From Epiperipatus broadwayi (Eukaryota > Onychophora > Udeonychophora > Euonychophora > Peripatidae), in contig JAQFVV010006313.1 of NCBI GenBank assembly GCA_028023455.1, forward strand, positions 2,054,992 to 2,118,991: a stretch of DNA of 64,000 nucleotides, read 5' to 3'. Below are positions 21,660 through 32,300 of the stretch, piece after piece. The position numbers and the translations under genes were made by a program. Numbering within the stretch: the stretch's first letter is position 1; every line of letters begins with the position of its first letter. The notes below the pieces were generated by a model. That model saw only the letters and a list, made by a program, of their open reading frames with translations. It had not been told where the DNA came from and ran no database searches.

Positions 21660-22269
21660 ACAATCCACTTGGGTGAGCTTCTATCTGCTTCATTTTAATA
21701 TGGAATAAGGAAATATTTTAATAAGATTATTATTCAACTAATCATTAATGAGAAAAAAATCTTCTTCTAAATTCAATTCCTGTGCAATTCATTGCAGTCT
21801 CTTAAAAATGTCCCATATTTCTCCCAATGCACTTGTGCTGTTTCATATATTTCCGATCTGCTAAACCTGTCCTTATCACAGAAGTATTAATGCTTATCAA
21901 TGCTGAGAACTTTATATATTTTACTATTTGTACATTCTTTGCATCATGGTTTTTATTAATTTAAACATGGAAATCTGGTTACACAAACATAATTTTATTG
22001 TCACAATTATTGCTGCAATACCCAGTGTTATGATTAGCTTACTACATCCAAACTTTATATTATTTAGGTCAGCAGTCGGCAACTTTTTAGATATTGCTGA
22101 TCACTAACATAATTTTTAAAGATACCAATTAATATGAGCATTGAGTATGATGTACATATATATTTATTTATATATTAATTTAATTTTAAAACTAATAATA
22201 AATAATAGTAATATATATATATATATTAAAAATTAGTGCAATATTTGCTGTTCTTGGTTTAAAATTATT
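21660..22269. other. AT-rich non-coding stretch
   Basis: (TA)n run at 22212-22227. Nothing recognised. Confidence 0.5.
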
Positions 22270-23100
22270 TAGTAATCCTTGACTCCAGTGATGCCACCGC
22301 AACATGTAAAGGAACTTTGAGAGCTGCAAAAAGTAAAATGAAAATGTTTGGTAGGTTGCAGTTTATGGATAATAAAGGAATAGCCAAAATAGTATTTAAT
22401 TTGGGTTATGAGTAAAGGGCAGGCAACGAGATGGGTGATAAAGGTAATGCGGTATGCAAAAGATTTGGATAAAGAATTTATATCAGTATACTTGTATAAA
22501 AGATGGGATGATTGTTTTTAGGAGGATTGTTGAGTGTTATAGTGGTAAGGAATGGGAGAAAAGAATCACATTAATAAAAAATAGGGAGTTGCAGAGATGG
22601 AGAACTAGTATGGAGGGTAAAAACAATTTAAATATATATATAGAAGTAAATGGAACATTGGGTGCAAGTTAATTTATGATAATAGCGAGGAAAGTAGTTT
22701 ATTGTTTAAAGCTAGAATGAGATCATTAGCAACAAGAGAATATACATGTAAATGGAAAAAAGATGGGTGATTTAGTCTGCAAATTGTGTAAGGAAGGCAT
22801 AGAAAATATTAGGCATCTGTTGATTGAATATAAATGCTTGAAAGCAGAAAGGGTATAAATAATGAAGTTATGGAAGAATAGATATGAACAAAGTGATTAT
22901 ACAGAAAGTGGGTTATTGGTTTTTATTCTGAGTTTGGGAAAGGATAAGGGGGATTTAGATATAAAGGCCATAGAGTTGACTTAGATTATGTTGTGGAAAT
23001 GGGATGGAGCAGATTATGGGAAAACTTAGGTTGAGAAATGGAAGGGGAGGATAAAGTGGCTAACAGGTTTCTTTGGGCATAGTTGCTAAGAGATTCCTGA
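22270..23100 (+). pseudogene. LINE 3' end, copy 1
   Basis: C-terminal region of a LINE protein, broken by stops. Readable pieces include GKEWEKRITLIKNRELQRWR, and near 22790 a Cys-His motif in the order C-K-L-C, H-L-L-I-E, the zinc-finger-like end of many LINE ORF2 proteins (C-x-x-C ... H-x-x-x-x-C), here with the last Cys changed to Tyr. It ends with AGTCACAGTTCATCACATC. A second copy of the same 3' end lies at 27165-27715 with close nucleotide identity in the last 500 bases. Confidence 0.65.
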
Positions 23101-23403
23101 TTCCATTTAAGGAGAAGTCACAGTTCATCACATCAATATTTTAAATGATGAGTCATTTCTATTTAAAGGAATTTCAGATTTTCATTGGCTATTACATAAT
23201 TCATGTTACAAGGCCAGTCTGCTATACTTTACAGGAATGTCTGATTGTTAGTCACTCACCTGACAAATGATTGAATATTTCAGGTGAATTATTGTTTGAA
23301 TACAGTACCTGGGGGGACAGGGTTGTAATACATAACTGATGGCCATTTTGACCAGAGAGAGGAAGTTTATTGCTCATGAATTGATGAATTATTAAATGTG
23401 TAG

Positions 23404-23852
23404 TGTCACGGACAGGTTGATTTAAGATTTATTGAAATATTTTATATAAAATTAGTATTGTAAATTTAAGGGGATTCATAAACAATATTATAAGTGTATA
23501 AAAAATATTGGAATTGTTAATGTGAATTGTCATGTAAAAATAACCAAATATGGGTTGAAGGTTAAGTAAAATGTATTTCCAAAATGCATCATCTTATAAG
23601 TTAATAAGGGGATAAATCAAAACCCATAGGGACTAGCGAAGGGTTTAGCTAACAGACCATGTAAGGAGAGGTATTTATGGAATGAGAGATGTTGGCCCTA
23701 ATGGGCAGATATATGATACCCAACTTTAAAGGAGTGCTTTAACCGACATATGTAACAATAATGTATATATGTGAAATTTGTGGGAAATTAAACTAATATT
23801 TTAACTCACTCAGATCTGTCTAAAGTCTCATTTATTTGACGCATACCTGTCA
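23404..23852 (+). mobile_element. 5' LTR (promoter-deleted) of short Gypsy-type element
   Basis: Begins TGTCACGGACAGG and ends ACCTGTCA. It aligns along its whole length with 25641-26175. It lacks about 86 bases present in the 3' LTR right after GAGAGATGTT, and that missing piece carries the GTATATAAG TATA-like box. A TG...CA boundary is present. Confidence 0.85.
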
Positions 23853-23856
23853 AAGC

Positions 23857-23876
23857 TAGCGCAGTCGACAGGATCA
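23857..23876 (+). other. Primer binding site
   Basis: GCGCAGTCGACAGGATCACC starts four bases after the 5' LTR. Its complement, GATCCTGTCGACTGCGC, reads like the T-arm and acceptor 3' end of a tRNA. Drosophila 17.6/297-type elements use a closely similar tRNA-Ser site. The first TGG is replaced by TAG. Confidence 0.65.
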
Positions 23877-24620
23877 CCGTAGACAGATTTTGGGAACAAT
23901 AAACATACGTCGGACTTCAGTATTAAACCAAAAAAGGGAACCGCGACCGGAGATAAATTCGTGCATCGAAAGTGGCAGCCAACATACAATTGCGAATAGC
24001 AGACTTCGATGTTGAAAATCCAGGCAACTGGCCATTATATGTAAACTAGTAGAAAAACATTTCCTGGTAAATAGCGTCAAGGAAAATGAAATAAAAATAG
24101 CTACTCTTTTGGGTTTTGCAGGAATAAAAGTATTGGATATAGCCAATCATTTGTGTGAGCCTGAAACATTACCATATAATGAGGTAGTCGCAAAATTAAC
24201 TGCAGAGTTCTGCCCTCTACTGTCAAAACATATCGCGAGATTACATTTCAGATTATGACGACAGGGAAAAAAATGAAACTTTTAGAGAATTCAATGCAAC
24301 ACTACGCGAATTAGCAAAAAATTATGTTTACGGCCAGTTCATAGAAGAAGCACTCCTCAAACAATTATTACTGGGAAGGAAGCAATAAAAAGAGGAATGG
24401 CACATGAATCAGTAATCAACCAAGATAATAAATATATAATTAACACATCGCAGCATATACAGTATCCATCCATCCAGAGAATAGTCGAACGAGAAGGAAA
24501 GACAGGAGCCTGAAAGATTATAGGTGCAATCGCGTATGTTACAGCTGCAGAAAACCAGGACACCTCGAGCGAAATTGTATTAATTCCAGTACAACCCATC
24601 AAGCCATGAAGTGCGAGGAC
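23877..24620 (+). pseudogene. Gypsy-type Gag remnant with CCHC zinc knuckle
   Basis: Shifted frames between 23960 and 24330 carry Gag-like blocks, for example a stretch reading FREFNATLRELAKNYVYGQF near 24280-24345. At about 24525-24580 there is an intact nucleocapsid knuckle CYSCRKPGHLERNC (C-x2-C-x4-H-x4-C). Known role: the knuckle binds element RNA for packaging. Frameshifts and stops prevent translation as one protein. It follows the primer site and precedes the protease, the normal Gypsy order. Minus-strand open frames here are shadows. Confidence 0.7.
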
Positions 24621-24666
24621 CTCTAGTAAGAGATCTCAATGATTTAAGTTTAAGAAAACAACAGAA

Positions 24667-25045
24667 ATGTACGAGATAAAATCGTTAAGGAGCGCAAGGT
24701 CCGAAATTAAGCAGACATTGTACATAGAAGGAAAGCGTTTCAAAATGGAAATAGATAGCGGCTTGGGAGTAACTCTGATATATTTAAGAGATTGGAAGAA
24801 CATTACTAAAGAAAGCAGTTTTTCTAAAAAAATCGAGAGGACTGAAGTTTGCACTAGAGATATCAATGGAAACACAGTTGAGATTGTCAGAAGAGTTTTG
24901 GTGAGAGTAGCAGAGTGCTACCATTATTTATAGTGTATAACCAAATAAACCCATTGATCGGTAGGAACTGGTTCCGACCACTGGGAATTATGATCAAGAT
25001 AATAAAAAAAATTTATATCGGAATGAAATACAAAATAAATTCCCA
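24667..25045 (+). pseudogene. Gypsy-type aspartic protease remnant
   Basis: Open from 24667 to 24933, reading RFKMEIDSGLGVTLIYLRDW near residues 24-43. The D-S-G triplet is the retropepsin active site (D-S/T-G), here followed by LGVTL where A-A-x-S/T-L is usual. The frame stops at 24933. Another frame soon after reads INPLIGRNWFRPLGI, the conserved protease end (L-L-G-x-x-W). RT, RNase H and integrase, which should follow, are absent. Protease cleaves the polyprotein in particles. The active-site triplet is intact, but the chain is truncated before the second conserved block. Confidence 0.75.
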
Positions 25046-25063
25046 CTTCGATTTAGAATAAGG

Positions 25064-25636
25064 TTGGGTCAAAAACAAACAACACCAGTGCAACTACAGT
25101 TAAGGGATCACTCAATGCCTGTAATATGCAAAAGCCGGAAAATATCACATGCACAGCGGAGCAAGATGGATGAAGCGTCTGAAGTAAATAATGTGAGTTC
25201 ACACAATTTGGATAAAAACAAAGGAAAACCAATTGTGAAGGTTAAGAGTGGCAGAAGTGAAATTTGCTTCCAAATCTGAAAATCTGACAAGCAAACTTGG
25301 GAAAGGAACTTGCAAACTTTTGATAAAAGTAAGGAAGAACGAATTCATGAACGGCAGCAACAACATGAAAGAGTATTACATGAAGCAGCCTGACAAAGGC
25401 ATCAAGAATGGCTCCAACAGAAAGAATTTGAAAAAAGGCAGAGAGAAGAAGCTATAAGATTACGGATTGAGCATGAGAAGTTCATCATTGGTGAGATGGA
25501 GTACAAAAGACATTTTAATCACATTCGCCTCCAGAGTGTTCCAAGCTGGAAGGAAAGATACCCTGACGAAAACAATGTGAACAAACCAAAAGAGACTTTG
25601 TGGAATAACCGATACTTCTGGAGTGGGAGGAGAAGT
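25064..25636 (+). pseudogene. Unrecognised coiled-coil reading frame before the 3' LTR
   Basis: One frame stays readable for about 190 codons with only two stops (25277 and near 25391). It starts close to the pol region (PVQLQLRDHSMPVICKSRKI resembles the segment just before RT). It then becomes a basic, Gln/Glu-rich coiled coil (QEWLQQKEFEKRQREEAIRL) and ends with RHFNHIRLQSVPSWKERYPD. The last part has a globular, conserved look and is not part of any pol domain I recognise. It occupies the place of RT to integrase. Options are a relict second ORF or a host-derived sequence picked up by the element. Confidence 0.5.
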
Positions 25637-25638
25637 GT
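25620..25638 (+). other. Polypurine tract
   Basis: GGAGTGGGAGGAGAAG lies directly before the 3' LTR, the place and composition expected for the plus-strand primer. Confidence 0.7.
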
Positions 25639-25640
25639 AG

Positions 25641-26175
25641 TATCATGGACAAGTTGATTTAAGATTTATTGATATATTTTATGTAAAATTAGTATTGTAA
25701 ATTTAAGGGGATTCATAAATAATATAAGTGTATAAAAAAATATTGGAATTGTTAATGTGAATTGTCATGTAAAAATAACCATATATGGGTTGAAGGTTAA
25801 GTAAAATGTACTTCCAAAATGTCTCGCCTTATAAGGTAAAAATGAGGATAAATCAAAACCCATAGGGACTAGCGAAGGGTTCAGCTAACAGAGCATGTAA
25901 GGAGAGGTATTTATGGAATGAGAGATGTTTTGTTAGAACTCCAGAAGTCGGGGTATATAAGTGGGATGTTGAGGGAGAATCAGCACAGCATTAGTTGAAA
26001 AATTTTAGACTACGGTGGCCCTAATGGGCAGACCTATGATACCCAACTTTAAAGGAGTGCTTTAAGCGACATATGTAACAATAATGTATATATGTGAAAT
26101 TTGCGGGAAATTAAACTAATATTTTAACTTACTCAGATCTGTTTAAAGTCTTATTTATTTGATGCATACATGTCA
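25641..26175 (+). mobile_element. 3' LTR of short Gypsy-type element
   Basis: Begins TATCATGGACAAG (TG mutated to TA) and ends ACATGTCA. It retains the segment with GGGGTATATAAGTGGG, a TATA-like promoter core, which the 5' LTR lacks. Base differences from the 5' LTR are scattered, so the insertion is not recent. Confidence 0.85.
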
Positions 26176-27164
26176 AAATGTAAATGCAAAATTTGTGCCA
26201 TCTTCATAATCATTGGCTTTTTAAGATGATGTCATGCATGGGTGGTTATTTATTCCTTTGAAACAAAAGAAACGGCATCATCGATTGGATATTTTAAATT
26301 TCAAATTGGTTTTCAAAAAGTTGTTTATAGCAATGAATTCCGCTAAAACAAAACTTTTTAAAATTAATTATTTTATTATAATTTGTTTCATAATATATAT
26401 TAAAATATTTTTTAAAACATAGATATTAGTTTTTAAATTTTCAGTTTTATATATGTTTATATACTCATGGTAATGCAAATCCTTATATATTTAAACAGTC
26501 GAATAGTTTGTTGATTGGGAGTCTCCTTAACATTTTAATTGCTGAAATGACAGATTAAACTTTAATCCATGAATCTTTAGCTCATTATTCTATCACTCTT
26601 ACAGCTAATGTTAAACTGCACTGGGCGTGAAATGTCTGTGTTTAACTCATAATTAATAATATCAAATATAGGTTGTTTCCACAGTATTTTAATAAAATTT
26701 TACATATCTGTTTAGTGAAGAATGTCTTTTAGCTTTATCTAATATAAATTTCATTCATTGCATTATTATTTTTGCAGATTTATCTTTTCCATTTATCTGT
26801 TAGTATGGTCTTCATTGTCCCTCTTGTAGTCTATTGTCATACATATTCTGTATACTTACGTATAATCAATTGTTTTATTTGCATTATCACTTGTTTTTTT
26901 CATTCTTATTCATTTGTTGCTTTATATTTTCCTTTTAATTTTATCACACGTTTTCTATTTACTTTTTTCTACGGTAAAAATTTTCGTTTTCTATTTACTT
27001 TTTTTTTTATTTTGCAAGCAATGTCCAGAATTCCTAATAATATAGTAAAATATTTTAATCATTGCTTTATATATGTTTGTATATTCAGTTCATACAAACT
27101 AATATTTTTAATATTGTCTTTATATGTTCATTTTTGATTAATTTTACAGAAAGTAGATGGCACA
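26176..27164. other. AT-rich non-coding stretch
   Basis: T-rich open frame 26772-27137 is hydrophobic and low-complexity. I regard it as chance. Nothing recognised. Confidence 0.5.
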
Positions 27165-27715
27165 AGAATAAGTTGGAATGTTCTAGTATGGAGAGTAAAA
27201 AGTTTAAATATTTATAGAAGTAAACAGAATATTCGGTGCCAGTTAATTTATGATAATAGCAAGGAAAGTAGTTTACTGTTTAAGACTTGATTGGGATCTT
27301 TAGCAACAAGAGAATATACACGTAAATGGAGAAATATGGGTGATTTAGACTGCAAGCTGTGTAAGGAAGATATAGAAAATATTAGACATCAGTTAATTGA
27401 ATGTAAATGCCTGAAAGCAGAAAGGATACAAATAATGAAGTTGTAGAAGCATAAATATGAACAAAGTGATTATATACAAAGTGGTTTATTGTTTTTTTGG
27501 GTTTGAGAAAAGATAAGGGGGTTTTAGATCTAAAGGCTATGGAGTTGACAAAGATTATGTTGTGGAAATGGGATGGAGCAGGGTAAAAAAAAATATGGAA
27601 AAACTTGGGGTGAGGATGGAAAGGGGTTCAAAGTGGCTAATAGGTTTCTCTGGGCATAGTTGCTGAGAGATTCCTGACTCCGTATAAGGAGAAGTCACAG
27701 TGCATCACAACACAG
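27165..27715 (+). pseudogene. LINE 3' end, copy 2
   Basis: Close nucleotide match to 22560-23100. It preserves the Cys-His finger better: near 27350 it reads CKLCKEDIENIRHQLIECKC (C-x-x-C ... H-x-x-x-x-C). It ends AGTCACAGTGCATCACAAC. Several stops; no RT domain. Starts after AAAGTAGATGGC at the left with no clear target duplication. Confidence 0.65.
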
Positions 27716-27759
27716 TGAAGCTCTTGTGGTTGGATGAAACTTTTAATTGACACATCTCT

Positions 27760-28235
27760 ATGTTTGTAGTCAATTTTTTCATTTGAATAAATTTAAGTGA
27801 TTTTAATAATCACCATAATGTAAATATGGCAAATGTCTTTAGCCGCACTCATTTATTTCCTTTATTTTTCAGCCAATTCTGTTGGAACTGGCTTATTTTA
27901 TACTATTTTTCCAGTCAATGGGGAAAAATATTTCTTTTATATCCGTTGAATCTGTTGTATATTCATTCAGGCAGATCTAAGTGATATATTTATCACTGAT
28001 TTGTAAATATGATGAATATATTTGCTTTGCACTCACATATTTTTTCCAAACTGCCGAATCTGATTTTTATTCAGGTAGAATAGTGATTTTAATACAACAA
28101 ATGTCTTTAAGTGTGCACTCGCATATTTATTCTATACTTTTGTGGAATTGCACCATATCTGTTGAATTTGGCATATTTTATACTATTTTTCCAGTCAATG
28201 GGGAAAAATATTTCATCCTGCCAATTGCGTCAAAT
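27760..28235 (+). repeat. Imperfect repeats of about 85-270 bp
   Basis: A block TTTTCCAGTCAATGGGGAAA is repeated at about 27907 and 28187 inside longer matching segments, and segments with CAAATGTCTTTA and GCACTC...CATATTT recur at about 27831, 28028 and 28098. It looks like a short degenerate satellite or the repeat-rich part of an element. Confidence 0.6.
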
Positions 28236-28254
28236 CTGATGTATTTGGCTAAAT

Positions 28255-28371
28255 TGCAGAGTTCAGATTCAATCCAACAGTAATATCAAAAAATATGAAC
28301 ACTCACAAAATACTGTTGTATATTGATAAATATAGTTAATACTGTGTTGATCATGCTGATGACTGGACTCA
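28255..28371 (-). mobile_element. LTR fragment related to 19040-19155
   Basis: Matches the outer end of the probable LTR at 19040-19155, including the shared core ATATGAACACTCACAAAATA. Similarity stops right after GACTGGACTCA. Only this end is present here. Confidence 0.65.
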
Positions 28372-28389
28372 CCCCACATGAGTAACTTT

Positions 28390-29189
28390 CTGCAAAACCA
28401 ATACATTTTTTCCCTTTGTATGACAGCCCTTTTATTATTCAGAAGCAGGATGGCAATAATGCTTTCATGTTGGAAGGAGCATATAACATTAGGGGAACAT
28501 ATAATGCCAGTAGCCTCAAACCCTATAAGGCTCATGATATATCTGTACATTTATAAATAAGATCATTTTTAAAAAAAAAAAAAAATTTGATAAGACTAGG
28601 ATATAAAACTATATATACGTGTTACTGCATATATATGCTTTATTTTTGAATAAATGTTAAAAACTTTCAACTAGAGTTACATTTTTGAGTTATAGTCACA
28701 TAGAAGCTTAATGTCCATTTGGAAAGTATCATTATAAAGTATGAAAAGATTTACAATTTCGGAAAATGTAACAAAAAATTCCAAAATAGTAATGACAGGA
28801 AAATATAGTTTCAAATTTTGAAAAAAATTATTATGCATGGAAAATACAATATAAAAATAAAGTATATGTACATATTAATGAAAATTAAGAAAACCAATAA
28901 ACTTGGTACTTACTGTTAAAGCACCAAAATTTCAGTGTTTTCACTAGAAGTAGAAAACTTTGAAATTAATATTAGCACAATCATACAAAATATATGTAAT
29001 TTAGAATAGATTATAAAAAAATTGTTTAAAAGCATTCTTTCGCAACCTAGCTATTTATTGTGCTTTAAGAGGATATAAGCTCTTTTTTACAATTTGGGGG
29101 CAAATTAAAATTTGCTGGGAAATTTAGCAATGAATGAATATTTTTTTATTTTATTTTTGCAATGTGGCTTGGCTATAAGGAGGTTTAGC
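28390..29189. other. AT-rich non-coding stretch
   Basis: Nothing recognised. Confidence 0.5.
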
Positions 29190-29327
29190 AGTTTGTAGTT
29201 TTTTTTTTTTTTCATATGTCATAGCATCTTGCCGGGATGCAAACCCACAACCGTCTACAACCAACTACTTGCTTGCAAGGCAGATGCGATGACCTCTCGG
29301 TTAACAACGCTTGACTAGTTTGTAGTT
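29190..29327 (-). mobile_element. tRNA-derived SINE with target-site duplication
   Basis: SINE body 29201-29316, minus strand, closest to the copy at 9596. B-box region GGTTTGCATCCCGGC-like, A-box-like TTAACCGAGAGG, poly-A tail at the left on plus. Flanks AGTTTGTAGTT at 29190-29200 and 29317-29327. Confidence 0.78.
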
Positions 29328-32300
29328 AATACATTATTACATTGTGTTGCTGATAACTTGCTGGATTGGACTAGTCAAACAAGTTATCATTAGTCAAAAT
29401 AAGAGTCATAGATCACATGGCCCTATTCTCTTAAGCTTGTAAGTTATAAACAATGAGGATTGCTAATTGCTCAACAAGCTTTGTGATAAATGCTTAGCTA
29501 GAGAAAGCATTTAAAATATCTGTCAGGACCCCCTCCCCCCAACCTCTGATCATGGTTTCATGTTCTGGCACTCCTCAGAGAGGTGCTAGGGTAGGTTATC
29601 ATTAGATTATTGTGATATCATATGCAATATAAACTTAAGTAGATATAATTACTATAATTATTGTAGAGGGATTCAGCATTTTTTCAATGGTTTTTATATT
29701 GTCAAAGAAAATCTCCATTGACTTATTTGCAGTTTTGTATTTTAGTGTATTTTACATAGATATATTTAACTTTGTGCTTTTTAATATTATATGGCTGTTA
29801 TAATAATATTAGTAAAATATTAATAAATGAAAAAAAAATATTGTAGTTTTATTTTCTTATTGCAAAACATAACTTTATATTTTTATAACTATTTTCATAT
29901 TTCTAATTTAATTTATCTGTAGTATATATTATTTTAGTAATTCATTTAAAATTTATTTTTAGGAATTGAAACTGAGTCCATGCCTTGGAAATGAAAATGC
30001 CATGAATATTCAATTGGATATTTAAAATTAAGTTTTACTGTGTCACTTAATAATTAGCAAACATTAATGTGCCATAAATACAAGCAAATGTTTTCTAATG
30101 AGGCAGTAAAGACTTCAAGAATGAAAGAGCATTTAATAAGGAAAGATGTAGATTGTTTATCTAATTTTTAAAAAAAGATGTTTGACAGTTATAAAATATG
30201 GTAAATTTTTTCAAAGATTTGGCAGCTGAACTTGACAAAGGTCTTAGCGTTGTTAATAGGGAAATGTATTAAACTACATAATGTTGTGGAAAAATTGATA
30301 AAACCAGCTGCTTGCAAAATTAGAAGTATAGTTTTAGCAGAAAACAGAGTATATCCATATTCAGCACAGTATGAAGAGAATGTTGATAATTTTGTGTAAG
30401 AGTTAAGTGATCTGGCCTTTTAGAACGTATCTATGATTCTGAACTGGGCTATTTTAAGAAACTATTACGATCATTATTGTCTATTATTGCATCTTTCTTT
30501 ATGTTAAACAGTAAAGGTTTCTTATTCAGTTACAAACATCAATCCATGCATACTGCTAACAAAAATTGTGCATGTGAATGATATTGAGATAAAATGAAAA
30601 CTCAGAAAGAAACATACTGTATATTGTTTGATTATTGCTAATTCCATCGGAAAAGAAAATTAAACCTTAATCAAAGTAAAAGATATATCCATTTGTTCTA
30701 TAAAAAAAATAACTGTGATTTATTTGGAATTTTTTTACGTTTTTTTTTTTTCAATACAATTGTCATTATGCATTGCTTGAGATTGAGAATTTACTGGAAT
30801 GATAATTTTTTATGTTTTGTGAATATTCAAATTTATGCTTACATGCATAAGCCGTAACTAATTTAATATATTGTTTTGCATATAATCATCTATCTGAAAA
30901 TATAGATAGGATTCAATAAAATCCTCTTGGCTTTCAGTTTATATTTTGGTGAGTAACCAAGTCTCACTAGACATATTAAACCCTGAGAGTAAGTCAATTA
31001 AGGTCTCTTATCATTACTCTTTGGCACCTAGGCATATTTTCTAATTAGCTAGCTGGATAGGTACTATTTTCCAAAAGATGTTGGTGACTTTATATTTTTT
31101 TTATTAGCTATTAAATCTAAATTTTGGAGCAATATTTATTAATTACAATCTTTTCAATAGGATTTCATGAATAAATGTTTATCAACTTATGTCATTTGTT
31201 CCATAGTTGTTGTTTTTATTATAGTGCCAGATTAAAAAAAAAATTTGATTTGTAACACCATAATATGTATTATTATGAAATTTTATAATGAAATTCTGAA
31301 AATAGACAAAATATTTATGATAATGAATCATTATAATTTTTGAAAAACATTTTTAAAAAGTTGGAGAAAAGGAGATTAAATGCAAATGTAAAATATTTTA
31401 GACTAAGTCCACTAATAGTTTTTTTGTTTTATTGAAAAAGAGGTAGGGTTAAGATTATGAGGTCATTAATTATTTTAGTGATTATAGAACAAATGGTTGT
31501 TCAATCAGAGATTAATAAAAAATATTGAAAAGAATATTTAAAAAACGTATCTGGTATTACTTTACAAATCCATGTGAAGCTATAAAAAATTATAAATGTA
31601 TATATCAAATTTATCTAGTAATAAAAATAGAATATTTTTAAAAACTTTTAATAATTTGATTCTATTTTTTCAGACTACAAAAACTTCTCATTCCCACAAT
31701 TTAAATTCTTATTTTGTTTTACTGCTAGTATTTATATATGTATAGAAATTGTTTGATGTGATCTCTACTGGTCTCCCAATGTATTGACTTTAATATTTGT
31801 CCTGCAAGAGGTTATTTATTTATCAAACAATGCCTTATATAAGATTATAAGTTTTTATGAATTCTATAGGCAGCACAAGTAAATAATGTTAATAAATTAA
31901 ATAACTTAAATAATATTAATGATAAAATTAACTATTTTTAGGAATTTATTATGTATGGCAATACCTAATGAAAATATTGACCAATTTCTATTTCTGCTGG
32001 GCACATATATTTATTGTACCCTCACCATCGGATTGATCAAGTAAAATGAACATAAATAAAATAATGCTCCGGTTAAAACTTTCACTCTTAATATAATAGA
32101 AACAAGTGTTAATAATAGCTTATGTTAAGTTTGACAACTAGACTTGCTCAAATTAATAATAAAGAATATGGTTCGTTTTATATAAATAAATAATATCATC
32201 ATGAGACATTGGTGAAAGGTAAAGTAGTAGGACTACATTGAGCATATATCCCAAAAGATACAATCTCAGTGACATAAGAACACTACCCCCCCCCCTTTTA

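Noticed and set aside
26772-27137. 121-codon hydrophobic ORF as a membrane protein
   Set aside because: Very T-rich; Phe, Ile, Leu and Tyr runs are expected from such sequence, and there is no family resemblance or gene context.
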